Part shown: positions 55,088 through 63,880 of the stretch, in pieces
How positions within the stretch are numbered: the stretch's first letter is position 1
How the letters are laid out: each line of letters opens with the position of its first letter
Origin: Mesorhizobium sp. CAU 1732
Lineage (GTDB): Bacteria > Pseudomonadota > Alphaproteobacteria > Rhizobiales > Rhizobiaceae
Assembly (NCBI RefSeq): GCF_039888675.1
Contig: NZ_JBDQQR010000001.1
Coordinates: 3,558,301-3,622,300, forward strand
Direction of reading: 5' to 3'
Length of the DNA stretch: 64,000 nucleotides
Made by a program: the position numbers and the translations under genes
Notes under the pieces: model-generated
Databases searched by the model: none
The model's input: only the letters and a program-made list of their open reading frames with translations
Told to the model about the DNA's origin: nothing

Positions 55088-56365
55088 TCAATGGAACCAG
55101 GACGCTGGCACGGTGACCAATGCCGGGAACAGCACCAGCAGCACGATGAGAGACATCTGGGCCAGAAGGAAAGGCCAAACCCCCTTCAGAGCCGATCCCA
55201 TCGAAACTTGGCTGATCCCGCACACCGTATTGAGGACCGTTCCTACAGGGGGCGTGATCATGCCGATGGCGGCAGTCATGATGAACATGACCCCGAAATA
55301 GACCGGGTCGATCCCGGCCGCGATGACGAGCGGCATAAGGATTGGCACCAGGATAGTGATCGAAGGTGCGAAATCGAGCACCATGCCGATGATAAAGATC
55401 GCCAGAACGATCATGCCCATCAGCAGGATCGGCATATCGATAAATGGAGCAAGAAGACTGATGAGCTGGCCGGGCAGATTGGTAATGGTCATCATGAAGC
55501 CGGTCACCATAGAGGCTGCCACCAGCAGCATGATCACCGCTGTCATGCGACCGGCGTCGAGCAGTGCGTGATAGAGCAGCCGCGGCGTCAGCTCCCGATA
55601 CACAACCAGCCCCACGAACAGAGCATAGGCGGCGGCAACGACGCCGGCCTCCGTGGGGGTGAAGAGGCCAAACCGCAGTCCGGCCAGGATAATCACCGGC
55701 AGCATCAACGCCCAACCGGCGGTCATGATGGCTTTCGGGATGTCCCTTCGCGGAAGTTTGGGCTGGACCGCCGCCGTTTCCTTTTTCGCGACGAACCACC
55801 AAGCCACCACGAGGCTCAGCCCCATCATGATCCCTGGCACGATTCCGGCCATGAACAGGCCGATGATGGAAATGTTTGCGGTGACACCCAGGATGATGAA
55901 TCCGACAGAGGGCGGGATCACAGGGGCGATAATGCCTGTCGCCGCGATCAAGCCTGTGGCTCGATCCATGTTGTAGCCCGCATCCCGCAAAAGGGGGATC
56001 AGCATGACCGCCAGCGTCGCCGTATCGGCGATGGCGGATCCGGAGAGGCTGGCCATCACCAGGCCCGTGCCGATGACCACGTAACCGAGGCCGCCACGCA
56101 GGTGACCGACGAGCGCCAGGGCCATCGTCACGATGCGGCGGGAGAGGCCACCGGCGTTCATGAGCTCGCCGGCAATGAGAAAGAACGGGATCGCCATCAG
56201 CGGATAGCTGTCCGCGCCATTGACCAGACGTTGGGCCAGGATTTGCGCATCCAGATTGCCCATCATCAGCATCAGCGCGACCGCCGACAGCATGAGGGCG
56301 AAGCTGATGGGTATCCCGATGCCGATCGCACCAAGTAGGGAACCGAGAAATACCAAGCCGCTCAC
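55088..56365 (-). CDS. dctM: TRAP transporter large permease (DctM)
   Basis: The 425-residue permease has the DctM signatures LIAATGIIAPVIPPSVGFIILG and TAAIGMITPPVGTVLNTVCG. It begins with GTG overlapping the dctQ stop (GTGA). No dctP follows; the nearest unpaired dctP is at 45,107 on the same strand. It lies in the operon DUF1330-dctQ-dctM downstream of operator 3. Confidence 0.96.
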   Translation of the reverse strand: MSGLVFLGSLLGAIGIGIPISFALMLSAVALMLMMGNLDAQILAQRLVNGADSYPLMAIPFFLIAGELMNAGGLSRRIVTMALALVGHLRGGLGYVVIGTGLVMASLSGSAIADTATLAVMLIPLLRDAGYNMDRATGLIAATGIIAPVIPPSVGFIILGVTANISIIGLFMAGIVPGIMMGLSLVVAWWFVAKKETAAVQPKLPRRDIPKAIMTAGWALMLPVIILAGLRFGLFTPTEAGVVAAAYALFVGLVVYRELTPRLLYHALLDAGRMTAVIMLLVAASMVTGFMMTITNLPGQLISLLAPFIDMPILLMGMIVLAIFIIGMVLDFAPSITILVPILMPLVIAAGIDPVYFGVMFIMTAAIGMITPPVGTVLNTVCGISQVSMGSALKGVWPFLLAQMSLIVLLVLFPALVTVPASWFH

Positions 56366-56907
56366 TGAAGTTTCTCCTGAGTTATAGCGGGGCTTACGGC
56401 CAGTGGGGCCTCATCGGACTTTGCTCCCGCCCATGTGCTGGGCAGGGTGCCGCGCAGCCCGCGCCACAGCTCAAGAAGGAGAACCAGAGCCATCATGAGG
56501 GCAGCGACGAGCCCCGCGGCGTAAGTGAGGCCGACGGGAAGTCCCGTCAGTGGAGTGATATTGCCCCATTCGATGCGGGTAAGTGCCCAGCTACCCTTTG
56601 CGAGGAGCCAGCAGCACCAAAGCATCAGGCCGTATGAAGCAAGAAAGCAGGCGAAGCGCGCCCTTTGAGGCAACCGCGCGACCAGCGCGTCCACGCTGAG
56701 ATGCGCGCCCTTGGCAAGGCCCACGACGGCTCCCAGGAAGATGATCCAGACGAGGATCACACGGGAGATTTCAACGGAATACGAAATGCCTGAGCTGAAG
56801 CCATACCGCAGCACGACATTAGTAAAGATCAGGACGCTCATGACGGCCATGCCGATGACGACAAGGGCGTCAAAAAGCTTGAAAAGCCACTTTAGCGGGG
56901 TGGGCAT
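56362..56907 (-). CDS. dctQ: TRAP transporter small permease (DctQ)
   Basis: The 181-residue protein has four membrane helices and the DctQ pattern (VLRYGFSSGISYSVEISRVILVWIIFLGAVVGLAKGAHLSVDAL). ATG 56907 has AGGAG upstream. It is upstream of and overlapping dctM. Confidence 0.94.
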   Translation of the reverse strand: MPTPLKWLFKLFDALVVIGMAVMSVLIFTNVVLRYGFSSGISYSVEISRVILVWIIFLGAVVGLAKGAHLSVDALVARLPQRARFACFLASYGLMLWCCWLLAKGSWALTRIEWGNITPLTGLPVGLTYAAGLVAALMMALVLLLELWRGLRGTLPSTWAGAKSDEAPLAVSPAITQEKLQ

Positions 56908-57131
56908 GACTGCTCCTAAAAAGGCTGTGGGTGCATGCAACGATCCTCGCGGCACTCTGACGAGCATCCGGCGACCGTCAGCAGGGCGCTTCCAGCATGC
57001 GGATCGGGCATAAGCACCCGATCGCCCGATGAAGGCCTGCCCTGCTCATCCGGTCGAACAGCGCGCAAGGGGGTAAAGACGACGGCCCCTCCGACCAGTT
57101 CGATAGGAGGTTTAAAGCGATGATTCCGGTG

Positions 57132-57422
57132 TCACACACCTTCAACCACGGCAAGATGTGCCTTGGCATGCTTCTCGCGGGCCTTGATAGCCGTCTGATA
57201 CTCGGGAGAGTTGTAGCAGGCGAGAGCGGTCTCGTAGTCCTTGAACTCGATTACCGCCAGGCGGTTCGCGTCAGGACCTTCCATAACCTGGCTCGTTCCA
57301 GCGCGAACGACAAAGGTCGCCCCGTACTTGTCGAACGCTGCCTTGTTCAAGGCAATGTATTCCTTGTAGCCTTCTTGGTTTGCAATATCGACCATTGCAA
57401 CCCAGTATCCCTTTTTGGTCAT
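57132..57422 (-). CDS. DUF1330 family protein
   Basis: A 96-residue protein of the DUF1330 ferredoxin-like (dimeric alpha-beta barrel) fold: YWVAMVDIANQEGYKEYIALNKAAFDKYGATFVVRAG, the central RLAVIEFKDYETALACYNSPEYQ and the C-terminal helix. Members occur next to catabolic genes but have no established reaction. GGGAGG precedes the ATG. It is the first gene before dctQM (224-base gap) and divergent from iclR. Confidence 0.93.
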   Translation of the reverse strand: MTKKGYWVAMVDIANQEGYKEYIALNKAAFDKYGATFVVRAGTSQVMEGPDANRLAVIEFKDYETALACYNSPEYQTAIKAREKHAKAHLAVVEGV

Positions 57423-57566
57423 TTGCTTCCTCCCTGCAGAACTTCCCACGCCCTCTCGCGAAAGATACGGACGGCCCGCTGCGTTCACATGTGGTGCACA
57501 CGAGTTTGCCGTTGATCCTCCTCGATCACACGACTAGCATCGACATCATTAACGCTGACTACAATA

Positions 57567-57581
57567 TGGACAGCCTGTCCA
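57567..57581. promoter_or_regulatory. IclR-type operator 3 (iclR/DUF1330 divergent promoter)
   Basis: The palindrome TGGAC-AGCCT-GTCCA, preceded by CAATA as in operator 2, lies 52 bases upstream of the iclR start and 144 bases upstream of the DUF1330 start. This is where an autoregulated IclR repressor or activator would bind. Confidence 0.75.
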
Positions 57582-57633
57582 TGAACGTGTAGTACCCACA
57601 TGTTCTGTTGTCAAGCTCGCAAGGAGATGCGCC

Positions 57634-58443
57634 ATGGACCGGAGTGATATTCAGGACGAAGCCGATTCTAGGGCGCCTACTCACGTGCAGGGAGCGGCAT
57701 CGTTCTCGAAGTTCATGACGGTGCTGCAGATCATTGCCGACACCCCCGGAACACTGGACATTGCCCAACTGACCAAGCGCGCGCCATTTCCCCGGGGAAC
57801 GGTGTACCGCCTCGTTTCGGCGCTCATCGCGGAGGGGCTCATCACCCAGTCGGGAGAGAACGGAACGTTTCGCCTGGGGCCACGCCTCCTCCATCTTGCG
57901 GCCAAGACCTGGGAAGATTCCGACCTGCGGACGATCGCAAGGGATTTTCTGATATCGCTCCGAGACGCGACGGATGAGGCAGTGCACCTCGCGGTGCCGA
58001 GCAACAACCGGATGGTCTATATCGACAAGCTGGTCGGCTCCAGCACGGTTCAGATGAAAACCAGCATTGGCGGCCAGGTCGAACTTCACTCCACATCCGT
58101 GGGCAAGGCGTGGCTGTCCGGCCTTCCGGACCAGCGGCTCATGGAAGTTCTCAAGAGCCTGGATTTGAGGCGTCATACCGCCAAGACGTTCACGACACCC
58201 GAAACGCTGTTCGATGAATTGAAGCGGACGCGCGAGCAAGGGTTCGCGTTTGATGACGAGGAGAACGAGCCCGATATCCGGTGTCTCGGCAGCCCGATCT
58301 TCAATCGCTTGCGGGAACCGATTGGAGCGGTAAGCATCAGTATGCCCGTGTATCGGCACGACGCGCGGCGCCACGAGCTCTGCGCAAGGCTGGTGCGTCA
58401 AACGGCGAAACTGATCAGCACCGAATTGTCCAGGATGGTGTAG
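57634..58443 (+). CDS. IclR-family transcriptional regulator
   Basis: The 269-residue protein has a winged helix (FMTVLQIIADTPGTLDIAQLTKR, FPRGTVYRLVSALIAEGLI) and an IclR effector domain (VELHSTSVGKAWLSGLP, GFAFDDEENEPDIRCLGSPIFN, GAVSISMPVYR). AAGGAG is 9 bases before the ATG. From the operator distribution it is the likely master regulator of the bicupin/dctP/aldehyde dehydrogenase, hydroxyacid dehydrogenase, Fe-alcohol dehydrogenase/SDR and DUF1330/dctQM transcripts. Confidence 0.95.
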   Translation: MDRSDIQDEADSRAPTHVQGAASFSKFMTVLQIIADTPGTLDIAQLTKRAPFPRGTVYRLVSALIAEGLITQSGENGTFRLGPRLLHLAAKTWEDSDLRTIARDFLISLRDATDEAVHLAVPSNNRMVYIDKLVGSSTVQMKTSIGGQVELHSTSVGKAWLSGLPDQRLMEVLKSLDLRRHTAKTFTTPETLFDELKRTREQGFAFDDEENEPDIRCLGSPIFNRLREPIGAVSISMPVYRHDARRHELCARLVRQTAKLISTELSRMV

Positions 58444-58486
58444 CCCGACGCGCCGCAGCGCATATCATCGATTTGGAGATACCGAG

Positions 58487-59068
58487 GTGGGATTTCATCA
58501 CTACGCGCGGGCTTTGCTTGCTTCTGGCATGTTTATTTTTGTTTCGGCGGCGCACGCAGAAGAAGAGCGGAGAGAGCTTGGTCCCCATGTCCATGGACAC
58601 GGGACATTGGCGATTGCTGTCGAGGGCAACAATATTCAGATGGAGCTCGTTGCTCCTGGCATGGATATCGCCGGGTTTGAGCACGAAGCTGAAACCGCTC
58701 GGCAAAAGAGAGCTGTCGAGGCCGCGCTTGCCGACCTGAAGGAACCGTTGAACCTCTTCGAATTGCCTGACTCCGCGGGGTGCGCCGTCACCTCCGCCGA
58801 CGTCAAAATCGTCGCGGAAGAGCACGAAGACGACGACGCCCCGGCCGAAGCTGACAAAACCGCGGGGATCGAAGAGCACGACGACCATCACACCGAGTTC
58901 CGGGCCACTTACGCTTTCGCCTGCGCGGATGCCGCCCAGGTCAGGTCGATAAATTTCCGCTTCTTCGATCGCTTCCGGGATTCCTGGGAACTCAACGTGA
59001 CGTTCATCGATGCGGACGGGGAGACGGCCTTCGCGGTGTCCCGCGAGTTTCGCAACATGGAAAGATAG
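58487..59068 (+). CDS. zrgA: DUF2796 periplasmic zinc-binding protein (ZrgA-like)
   Basis: The 193-residue protein has a signal peptide (cleavage after AHA, about residue 24) and a DUF2796 domain. The metal-binding HVHGHG is at the mature N-terminus, and an acidic/His-rich stretch (EEHEDDD, EEHDDHH) lies in the middle. DUF2796 proteins include ZrgA of the Vibrio ZrgABCDE zinc uptake system. It begins with GTG after GGAG. The three following genes (ATPase, permease, DUF3299) complete the same set. I saw no clear Zur box upstream. Confidence 0.88.
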   Translation: MGFHHYARALLASGMFIFVSAAHAEEERRELGPHVHGHGTLAIAVEGNNIQMELVAPGMDIAGFEHEAETARQKRAVEAALADLKEPLNLFELPDSAGCAVTSADVKIVAEEHEDDDAPAEADKTAGIEEHDDHHTEFRATYAFACADAAQVRSINFRFFDRFRDSWELNVTFIDADGETAFAVSREFRNMER

Positions 59069-59069
59069 G

Positions 59070-59792
59070 GTGGAAGCGCACGCCTTGACCGACGCCGTGA
59101 GCTTGCGCGGCGTCGAATACAAGTGGAACGGGCGAGATGCGTTCGCTCTATCTGTCGGCGCCCTCCAGATTCCCCGTGGCGAGCGTCTCCTGCTGCTCGG
59201 CCCATCCGGCAGCGGAAAGTCGACGCTGCTCAGCCTGTTGACCGGGATCGTGGCGGCGCAAGCCGGAAGCCTTGAAATCCTGGGGCAACGGCTTGATGCA
59301 CTGGGCAGCAGCGGGCGCGATCGGTTTCGCGCTGAACACTTTGGGATCATCTTCCAGATGTTCAATCTTCTTCCCTACGGCGCCGTCATCGACAATGTGC
59401 TGCTGCCGCTCAGCTTCGCACCGGCGCGTCGCACCCGCGCGACGGCCGCGGGCGGCACTGAGGGCGAAGCGCGGCGCCTCCTGTCGGCGCTGGGACTTCC
59501 GGCGGACATCGGGCGGCGAAAGGCGGCCACGCTGAGCGTCGGTCAGCAGCAACGCGTCGCGACCGCGCGGGCGCTCATCGGCTCACCCGAGATCATCGTT
59601 GCCGATGAGCCGACATCGGCTCTCGACGACGACCGGCAGCAGGACTTTCTCGACCTTCTGTTCGGCCAGATCGATGCCACGCAGGCGACCCTGATCATGG
59701 TCAGTCACGACCGGCGCCTGGCGCGACATTTCACCAGAGTGGTCGAGCTCACCGACATCCTGGCAACGTCGCAGCGCGAAGGCGCCGCGTGA
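59070..59792 (+). CDS. ABC transporter ATPase of the zinc (Zrg-like) system
   Basis: The 240-residue LolD/MacB-type ATPase has Walker A GPSGSGKST, signature LSVGQQQRVATARAL and Walker B IIVADEPTSAL. GTG 59070 lies one base after the zrgA stop. It would energise the FtsX-like permease downstream, whose start overlaps its stop (GTGA). Confidence 0.93.
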   Translation: MEAHALTDAVSLRGVEYKWNGRDAFALSVGALQIPRGERLLLLGPSGSGKSTLLSLLTGIVAAQAGSLEILGQRLDALGSSGRDRFRAEHFGIIFQMFNLLPYGAVIDNVLLPLSFAPARRTRATAAGGTEGEARRLLSALGLPADIGRRKAATLSVGQQQRVATARALIGSPEIIVADEPTSALDDDRQQDFLDLLFGQIDATQATLIMVSHDRRLARHFTRVVELTDILATSQREGAA

Positions 59793-61045
59793 TCGTCGCG
59801 CGCCTCGCCCTGCAATCCCTGCTCAACCGCTGGATCACGGTTTTGCTGACGGTCCTTGCGATCTCCGTCAGCGTCATGCTGCTGCTCGGCGTCGAAAAGG
59901 TGCGCAGCGGGGCGAGGGACAGCTTCGCTGGCACGGTGTCGGGCGCGGATGTGGTCATCGGCGCACGGTCAGGCTCCATGCAGCTCCTTCTCTATTCGGT
60001 GTTCCGCATCGGAAACGCCACCAACAACGTCACGTGGCGCAGTTACCAGGACATCGTTTCGCGCGCGGAGGTCGCCTGGGCGATCCCGCTTTCCCTTGGC
60101 GACAGTCACCGCGGCTTTCGCGTCATCGGGACCACTCCGGACTATTTCGAGCACTTGCAGTACCGCGGCGGCCAGACCTTGAAGTTTGTCGCAGGCACGC
60201 CCTTTGATGACCTGTTCGATGTCGTCCTCGGCTCGGACGTTGCGAGCCGGCTTGGCTATTCCATCGGCGACGAGATCACCGTCGCGCACGGTGCGGGCTC
60301 CCTTGGGCCACGGCACGACGACCTCCCGTTTCGCGTGTCCGGCATTCTGGCACGGACCGGCACGCCGGTGGACAAGTCCCTCCATGTCAGTCTCAAGGCT
60401 ATCGAGGCCATTCATGTCGACTGGCGGTCCGGTTCGCGGATCCCGGGACAAGCTACGCCGGCGGACCGTCTGCGGCAGATGTCGCTTCCTCCGAGGGCGA
60501 TAACGGCGGCCATCATCGGCTTGAAATCGCGCCTGCAAGTCATCGGATTCCAGCGCGCTGTGAACGAGTACAGGGCCGAGCCACTTTCGGCCGTGCTGCC
60601 GGGTCTCGCCTTGCAGGAGATGTGGGGACTGGTCGCCACCGCCGAGACCGCATTGCTTGGCGTCTCCGCGATGGTCGTGGTGACTTCGATGCTGGGCCTG
60701 TCGGCGATGATCCTGTCGACGCTCAACGAGCGGCGACGTGAGATCGCAATACTGCGCTCGCTGGGGGCGAGACCCCGCACGGTTGCAGGACTTCTCGTCG
60801 GCGAGGCGACGCTGCTGACGGTAGCGGGAATCGCGATCGGTACGGCCGCGCTCTATGCGGTCCTGGTGGTGGCCCACCCGCTTATCGACAGACAGTTCGG
60901 TATCGACATCGGCATCCAGCCTCCATCCTCGACCGATGCCCTGTTGCTGTTGGCAATATTGATCGGCGGAATGGCCGCCGGCTTCCTGCCGGCCTATCGC
61001 GCCTACAGGATGTCCCTCGCAGACGGCATGATGGTGAGAACATGA
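59789..61045 (+). CDS. FtsX/MacB-like ABC permease of the zinc (Zrg-like) system
   Basis: The 418-residue protein has an N-terminal helix (LLNRWITVLLTVLAISVSVMLLLG), a periplasmic domain of about 230 residues, and three C-terminal FtsX-type helices (MVVVTSMLGLSAMILSTLNERRREIAILRSLGARPRTV). It starts with GTG and overlaps both neighbours by 4 bases, showing tight translational coupling. Confidence 0.93.
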   Translation: MIVARLALQSLLNRWITVLLTVLAISVSVMLLLGVEKVRSGARDSFAGTVSGADVVIGARSGSMQLLLYSVFRIGNATNNVTWRSYQDIVSRAEVAWAIPLSLGDSHRGFRVIGTTPDYFEHLQYRGGQTLKFVAGTPFDDLFDVVLGSDVASRLGYSIGDEITVAHGAGSLGPRHDDLPFRVSGILARTGTPVDKSLHVSLKAIEAIHVDWRSGSRIPGQATPADRLRQMSLPPRAITAAIIGLKSRLQVIGFQRAVNEYRAEPLSAVLPGLALQEMWGLVATAETALLGVSAMVVVTSMLGLSAMILSTLNERRREIAILRSLGARPRTVAGLLVGEATLLTVAGIAIGTAALYAVLVVAHPLIDRQFGIDIGIQPPSSTDALLLLAILIGGMAAGFLPAYRAYRMSLADGMMVRT

Positions 61046-61767
61046 AGATCCCCGGCTTCCTTTTCGGCAGCGCGCAATCGATGTTGCACGGCATCGCACT
61101 CGTTCTGGCTGTTTTAAGCCTTGGCTGCGGCGGGGCATTCAGCGAGCGCGCCACCCAGTTGACATGGGAAATGCTGGTCCCGCCTACGGAACCGCTGGCA
61201 AATTCCCCGGACCACCTTCCCTTCGAGCAGCAGGAGGCATTGAGAAGTGTGCTGTACTGGAAAGGACATCCGTCGGGCGACGTGGACGAAGAGCTTGCCC
61301 TTCAGCGCGACGAAGCCAAAAAAACGGTCGACGCCGAGAGGGAGAACCTCGCAAAACAGGGCGTCGATCTTGATACGCTCTACGAACAATACGTAGCCTG
61401 GGCTACCGAGGTCGAGAGACGCGGAACGCTTACCGAGCAGAAGTACGACGGCGAGCGGGTAGCGATCGCCGGCTATCTGCTGCCCCTGGATTTCGATCCG
61501 GCGGGTACGACCGAGTTCCTGCTTGTCCCCTATTTCGGTGCATGCATCCATGAGCCGCCACCGCCGCCGAACCAGGTGATCTACTTGAAATCCTCCACTC
61601 CGTACGCGCCAGCGGCTCTGTTCGAGGGCGTCATGATAACCGGCACGATGCGCGTGCAGTCTGAAAAGAAAGAGCTCTCTTTCGTGGACGGCTCGGACGA
61701 AGTTGCCTCGGGCTATCTTTTGGAGGGGGAAAGCATCGAGCCCTATCAAGGCGATGAAGGCGGGTAA
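61042..61767 (+). CDS. DUF3299 protein of the zinc (Zrg-like) system
   Basis: The 241-residue protein has an N-terminal hydrophobic signal with a possible lipobox (LGCG), a charged helical middle, and a DUF3299 domain marked by GYLLPLDFDP, LVPYFGACIHEPPPPPNQ and VMITGTMRV. The DUF is regularly encoded with DUF2796 and ABC genes in Zrg-type loci. The Cys-His pair in ACIHEPPPPP may bind metal. Its start overlaps the permease stop (ATGA). Confidence 0.9.
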   Translation: MKIPGFLFGSAQSMLHGIALVLAVLSLGCGGAFSERATQLTWEMLVPPTEPLANSPDHLPFEQQEALRSVLYWKGHPSGDVDEELALQRDEAKKTVDAERENLAKQGVDLDTLYEQYVAWATEVERRGTLTEQKYDGERVAIAGYLLPLDFDPAGTTEFLLVPYFGACIHEPPPPPNQVIYLKSSTPYAPAALFEGVMITGTMRVQSEKKELSFVDGSDEVASGYLLEGESIEPYQGDEGG

Positions 61768-61843
61768 CAGTGGCCGAGACCTGAACGGAGATTCCAACTG
61801 CCACTCGCGGGTCAGAGGCAGGCACTGACGTGGACGGACGCGC

Positions 61844-63529
61844 TCAGCGAAACCCGGTGACCCTCAGCACCTCCGCCGGCGAGGTGAGACCCTGCCCTGC
61901 CTTCCTGGCGCCGTCATGCGCCATCGTGCTCATGCCTCGCTCCAGCGCGAGCGCTTCGATCCTGGAGTGGTCTGCCCCCTGCGAAGCGAGTTCCGTGATC
62001 GCCTCGTCGAGGACAAGAATCTCGAACACGGCGATGCGGCCTCGATACCCTGTGCCGTTGCAACGGCCGCAGCCAACCGCGTTGAACACTTTCTGGTTCG
62101 GGGAGAACCCGACGGCCTGATAGCGCGTGTCGGAGGAGAAAGTCTCGATCGAAAGAATTCCTTCCTGCTTGCAGTGATCGCACAGCCGCCGCAACAGGCG
62201 CTGGGAGATGATGCCGCGTACGGCGCCGACCAGCAGATAGGTCTCGACACCCAGGTCGCGCATACGCGTGAAGGCCGCCGCCGCAGTGTTCGCGTGGACG
62301 GTGGTGAGTACAAGGTGTCCGGTGAGCGCTGCCTGCACGGCGGCATGTGCCGTCTCGCCGTCGCGTATCTCGCCGACCAGGATCACGTCGGGGTCCTGCC
62401 GCACGAACGTCCGGATCGCGGACGAGAAGGTGATGCCGATCGCCGAGTTGATCTGCGACTGCACGATGCCGGCGATCTGGTACTCGACGGGATCCTCGAT
62501 GGTCACGATCTTGCGGCTCGGATCGTTGAGCTTCGAGAGCGCGGCGGCAAGCGTCGTCGTCTTGCCGCTGCCGGTCGGGCCGGCGACGGCGATCATTCCA
62601 TGGGTGTGCTCAAGGAGCCGGTTCAGCGTCTGCCGTTCTTGGTCATCCAGGCCCACGCCCGCGAAATCCAGCAGGACGCTGTCGCGGTGCAGGATGCGCA
62701 TGACGACAGTCTCGCCATGGATGGATGAGAGGGTGGCGACGCGCAGTTCGACTTCGCGGTCGCCGATGGGAAGGCGCATGGCACCATCCTGAGGCTTGCG
62801 GCGCTCGGTGATGTCGAGGCCGGCGAGAACCTTGATGCGCGAGACGATCGCATCGCCCATTTCGTGCGGCGGCGAAGGCATGATCCGCAAGACGCCGTCG
62901 ATGCGGAAACGCATCACGAGCCGTCCGCGCATCGGTTCGAGGTGGATGTCGGTTGCCCTCAGGTCGAGCGCGCGCCGGAAGATGTCGTCGACGACAACCA
63001 CAACCGGCGCGCCGCTCGCGAGATCCCGCAGGCTTGCGATAGCCGCTTCGGAGGTTGCTCCTTCGCCGGTGGCCTGGGCGACATCCTGGCTGCCGGAAAG
63101 GCGTTCCAGGCAGGATTCCAGATCGGGTGCGGGAACCACGCAGACTTCCACGTCACCATCGAGGACGGATCGCAGCGCCTCTATCGGGTCTGCGTCGCCG
63201 GGGTGGAGGACGCCGATGACGGCGTTCCCGTCCGGCGCCGTGAGCGGCGCGATCCAGTTCTCCACAAGAAATCGGTTTGAGAGATTCTGCGCGACGGGCC
63301 TGTAGTCAGCGAGCTGCTGCCGGTCGAGAAGCCGCACGCTATAATAGGAAGACAGGAAGCCCGCGAGGGCATCGGCGTCGACGATCTGCGCTTCGATCAG
63401 GCGGTGCAGGTCGGAGGCTCGCGATGCCGTGCTCTGACCGAAAAGGCCCCGCGTAGCCTCGCGGCTCGCCAGTCCGGCATCGGCCATGGACGACAAGAGT
63501 GGGTGTAGGTCTGTAAGCTCTGGGTTCAT
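61844..63529 (-). CDS. gspE: type II secretion system ATPase GspE
   Basis: The 561-residue cytoplasmic ATPase has an N-terminal N1E/MshEN-like domain, Walker A GPTGSGKTTTLAAAL, Asp box IEDPVEYQIAGIVQSQIN, Walker B DPDVILVGEIRDGETA, and the four-Cys zinc motif (LCDHCKQ...GCGRCNGTGYRGR). It powers pseudopilus assembly. ATG 63529 has AGG 8 bases upstream. It is alone: the adjoining genes are zrg (convergent) and pntB, and the other T2SS genes here are 7 kb away. Confidence 0.95.
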   Translation of the reverse strand: MNPELTDLHPLLSSMADAGLASREATRGLFGQSTASRASDLHRLIEAQIVDADALAGFLSSYYSVRLLDRQQLADYRPVAQNLSNRFLVENWIAPLTAPDGNAVIGVLHPGDADPIEALRSVLDGDVEVCVVPAPDLESCLERLSGSQDVAQATGEGATSEAAIASLRDLASGAPVVVVVDDIFRRALDLRATDIHLEPMRGRLVMRFRIDGVLRIMPSPPHEMGDAIVSRIKVLAGLDITERRKPQDGAMRLPIGDREVELRVATLSSIHGETVVMRILHRDSVLLDFAGVGLDDQERQTLNRLLEHTHGMIAVAGPTGSGKTTTLAAALSKLNDPSRKIVTIEDPVEYQIAGIVQSQINSAIGITFSSAIRTFVRQDPDVILVGEIRDGETAHAAVQAALTGHLVLTTVHANTAAAAFTRMRDLGVETYLLVGAVRGIISQRLLRRLCDHCKQEGILSIETFSSDTRYQAVGFSPNQKVFNAVGCGRCNGTGYRGRIAVFEILVLDEAITELASQGADHSRIEALALERGMSTMAHDGARKAGQGLTSPAEVLRVTGFR

Positions 63530-63880
63530 TGAACATACCTGTCGCACTTGACCCTTGAGCACAATGGAAGCCTGCTTGCGCAGGCCGTTGCCGGCTGTCG
63601 GCTTGGTCCGCACAGCGGTCTGCCTGACGTACAATTCCGGATCCGGCGGTTCCCCGGAAAGCTGCGCCAGACCAGAAGGCTGTGCGGTATAGGTGTCAAG
63701 ACCCCCTGCCCTTCCACTCCCACCAGACGGTGAACCGGGTGCCACACGAGGTAGCGATTGAGAATCTTTCGCTAGGGAAAGATATCTTGGCCGCAAAGGC
63801 AGACTGCGCCGCGTTGGAATGAGCAGGCTTGGAGTGGCTGGAGCCCTTCCCGCTTCATCGCCTTGCCGGGCGTATCAATC
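63530..63880. other. 351-base intergenic region upstream of gspE
   Basis: No coding frame with known motifs is present. It holds a hairpin GCCTGC-TTGC-GCAGGC (63570-63585) and an inverted repeat ATCTTTC-N6-GAAAGAT (63764-63783), which may be parts of the gspE promoter region or the pntB terminator region. Confidence 0.5.

Noticed and set aside
58444..58486. Possible Zur box upstream of zrgA
   Set aside because: The AT-containing stretch CATATCATCGATTT does not form the expected ATGTTATA-type palindrome.
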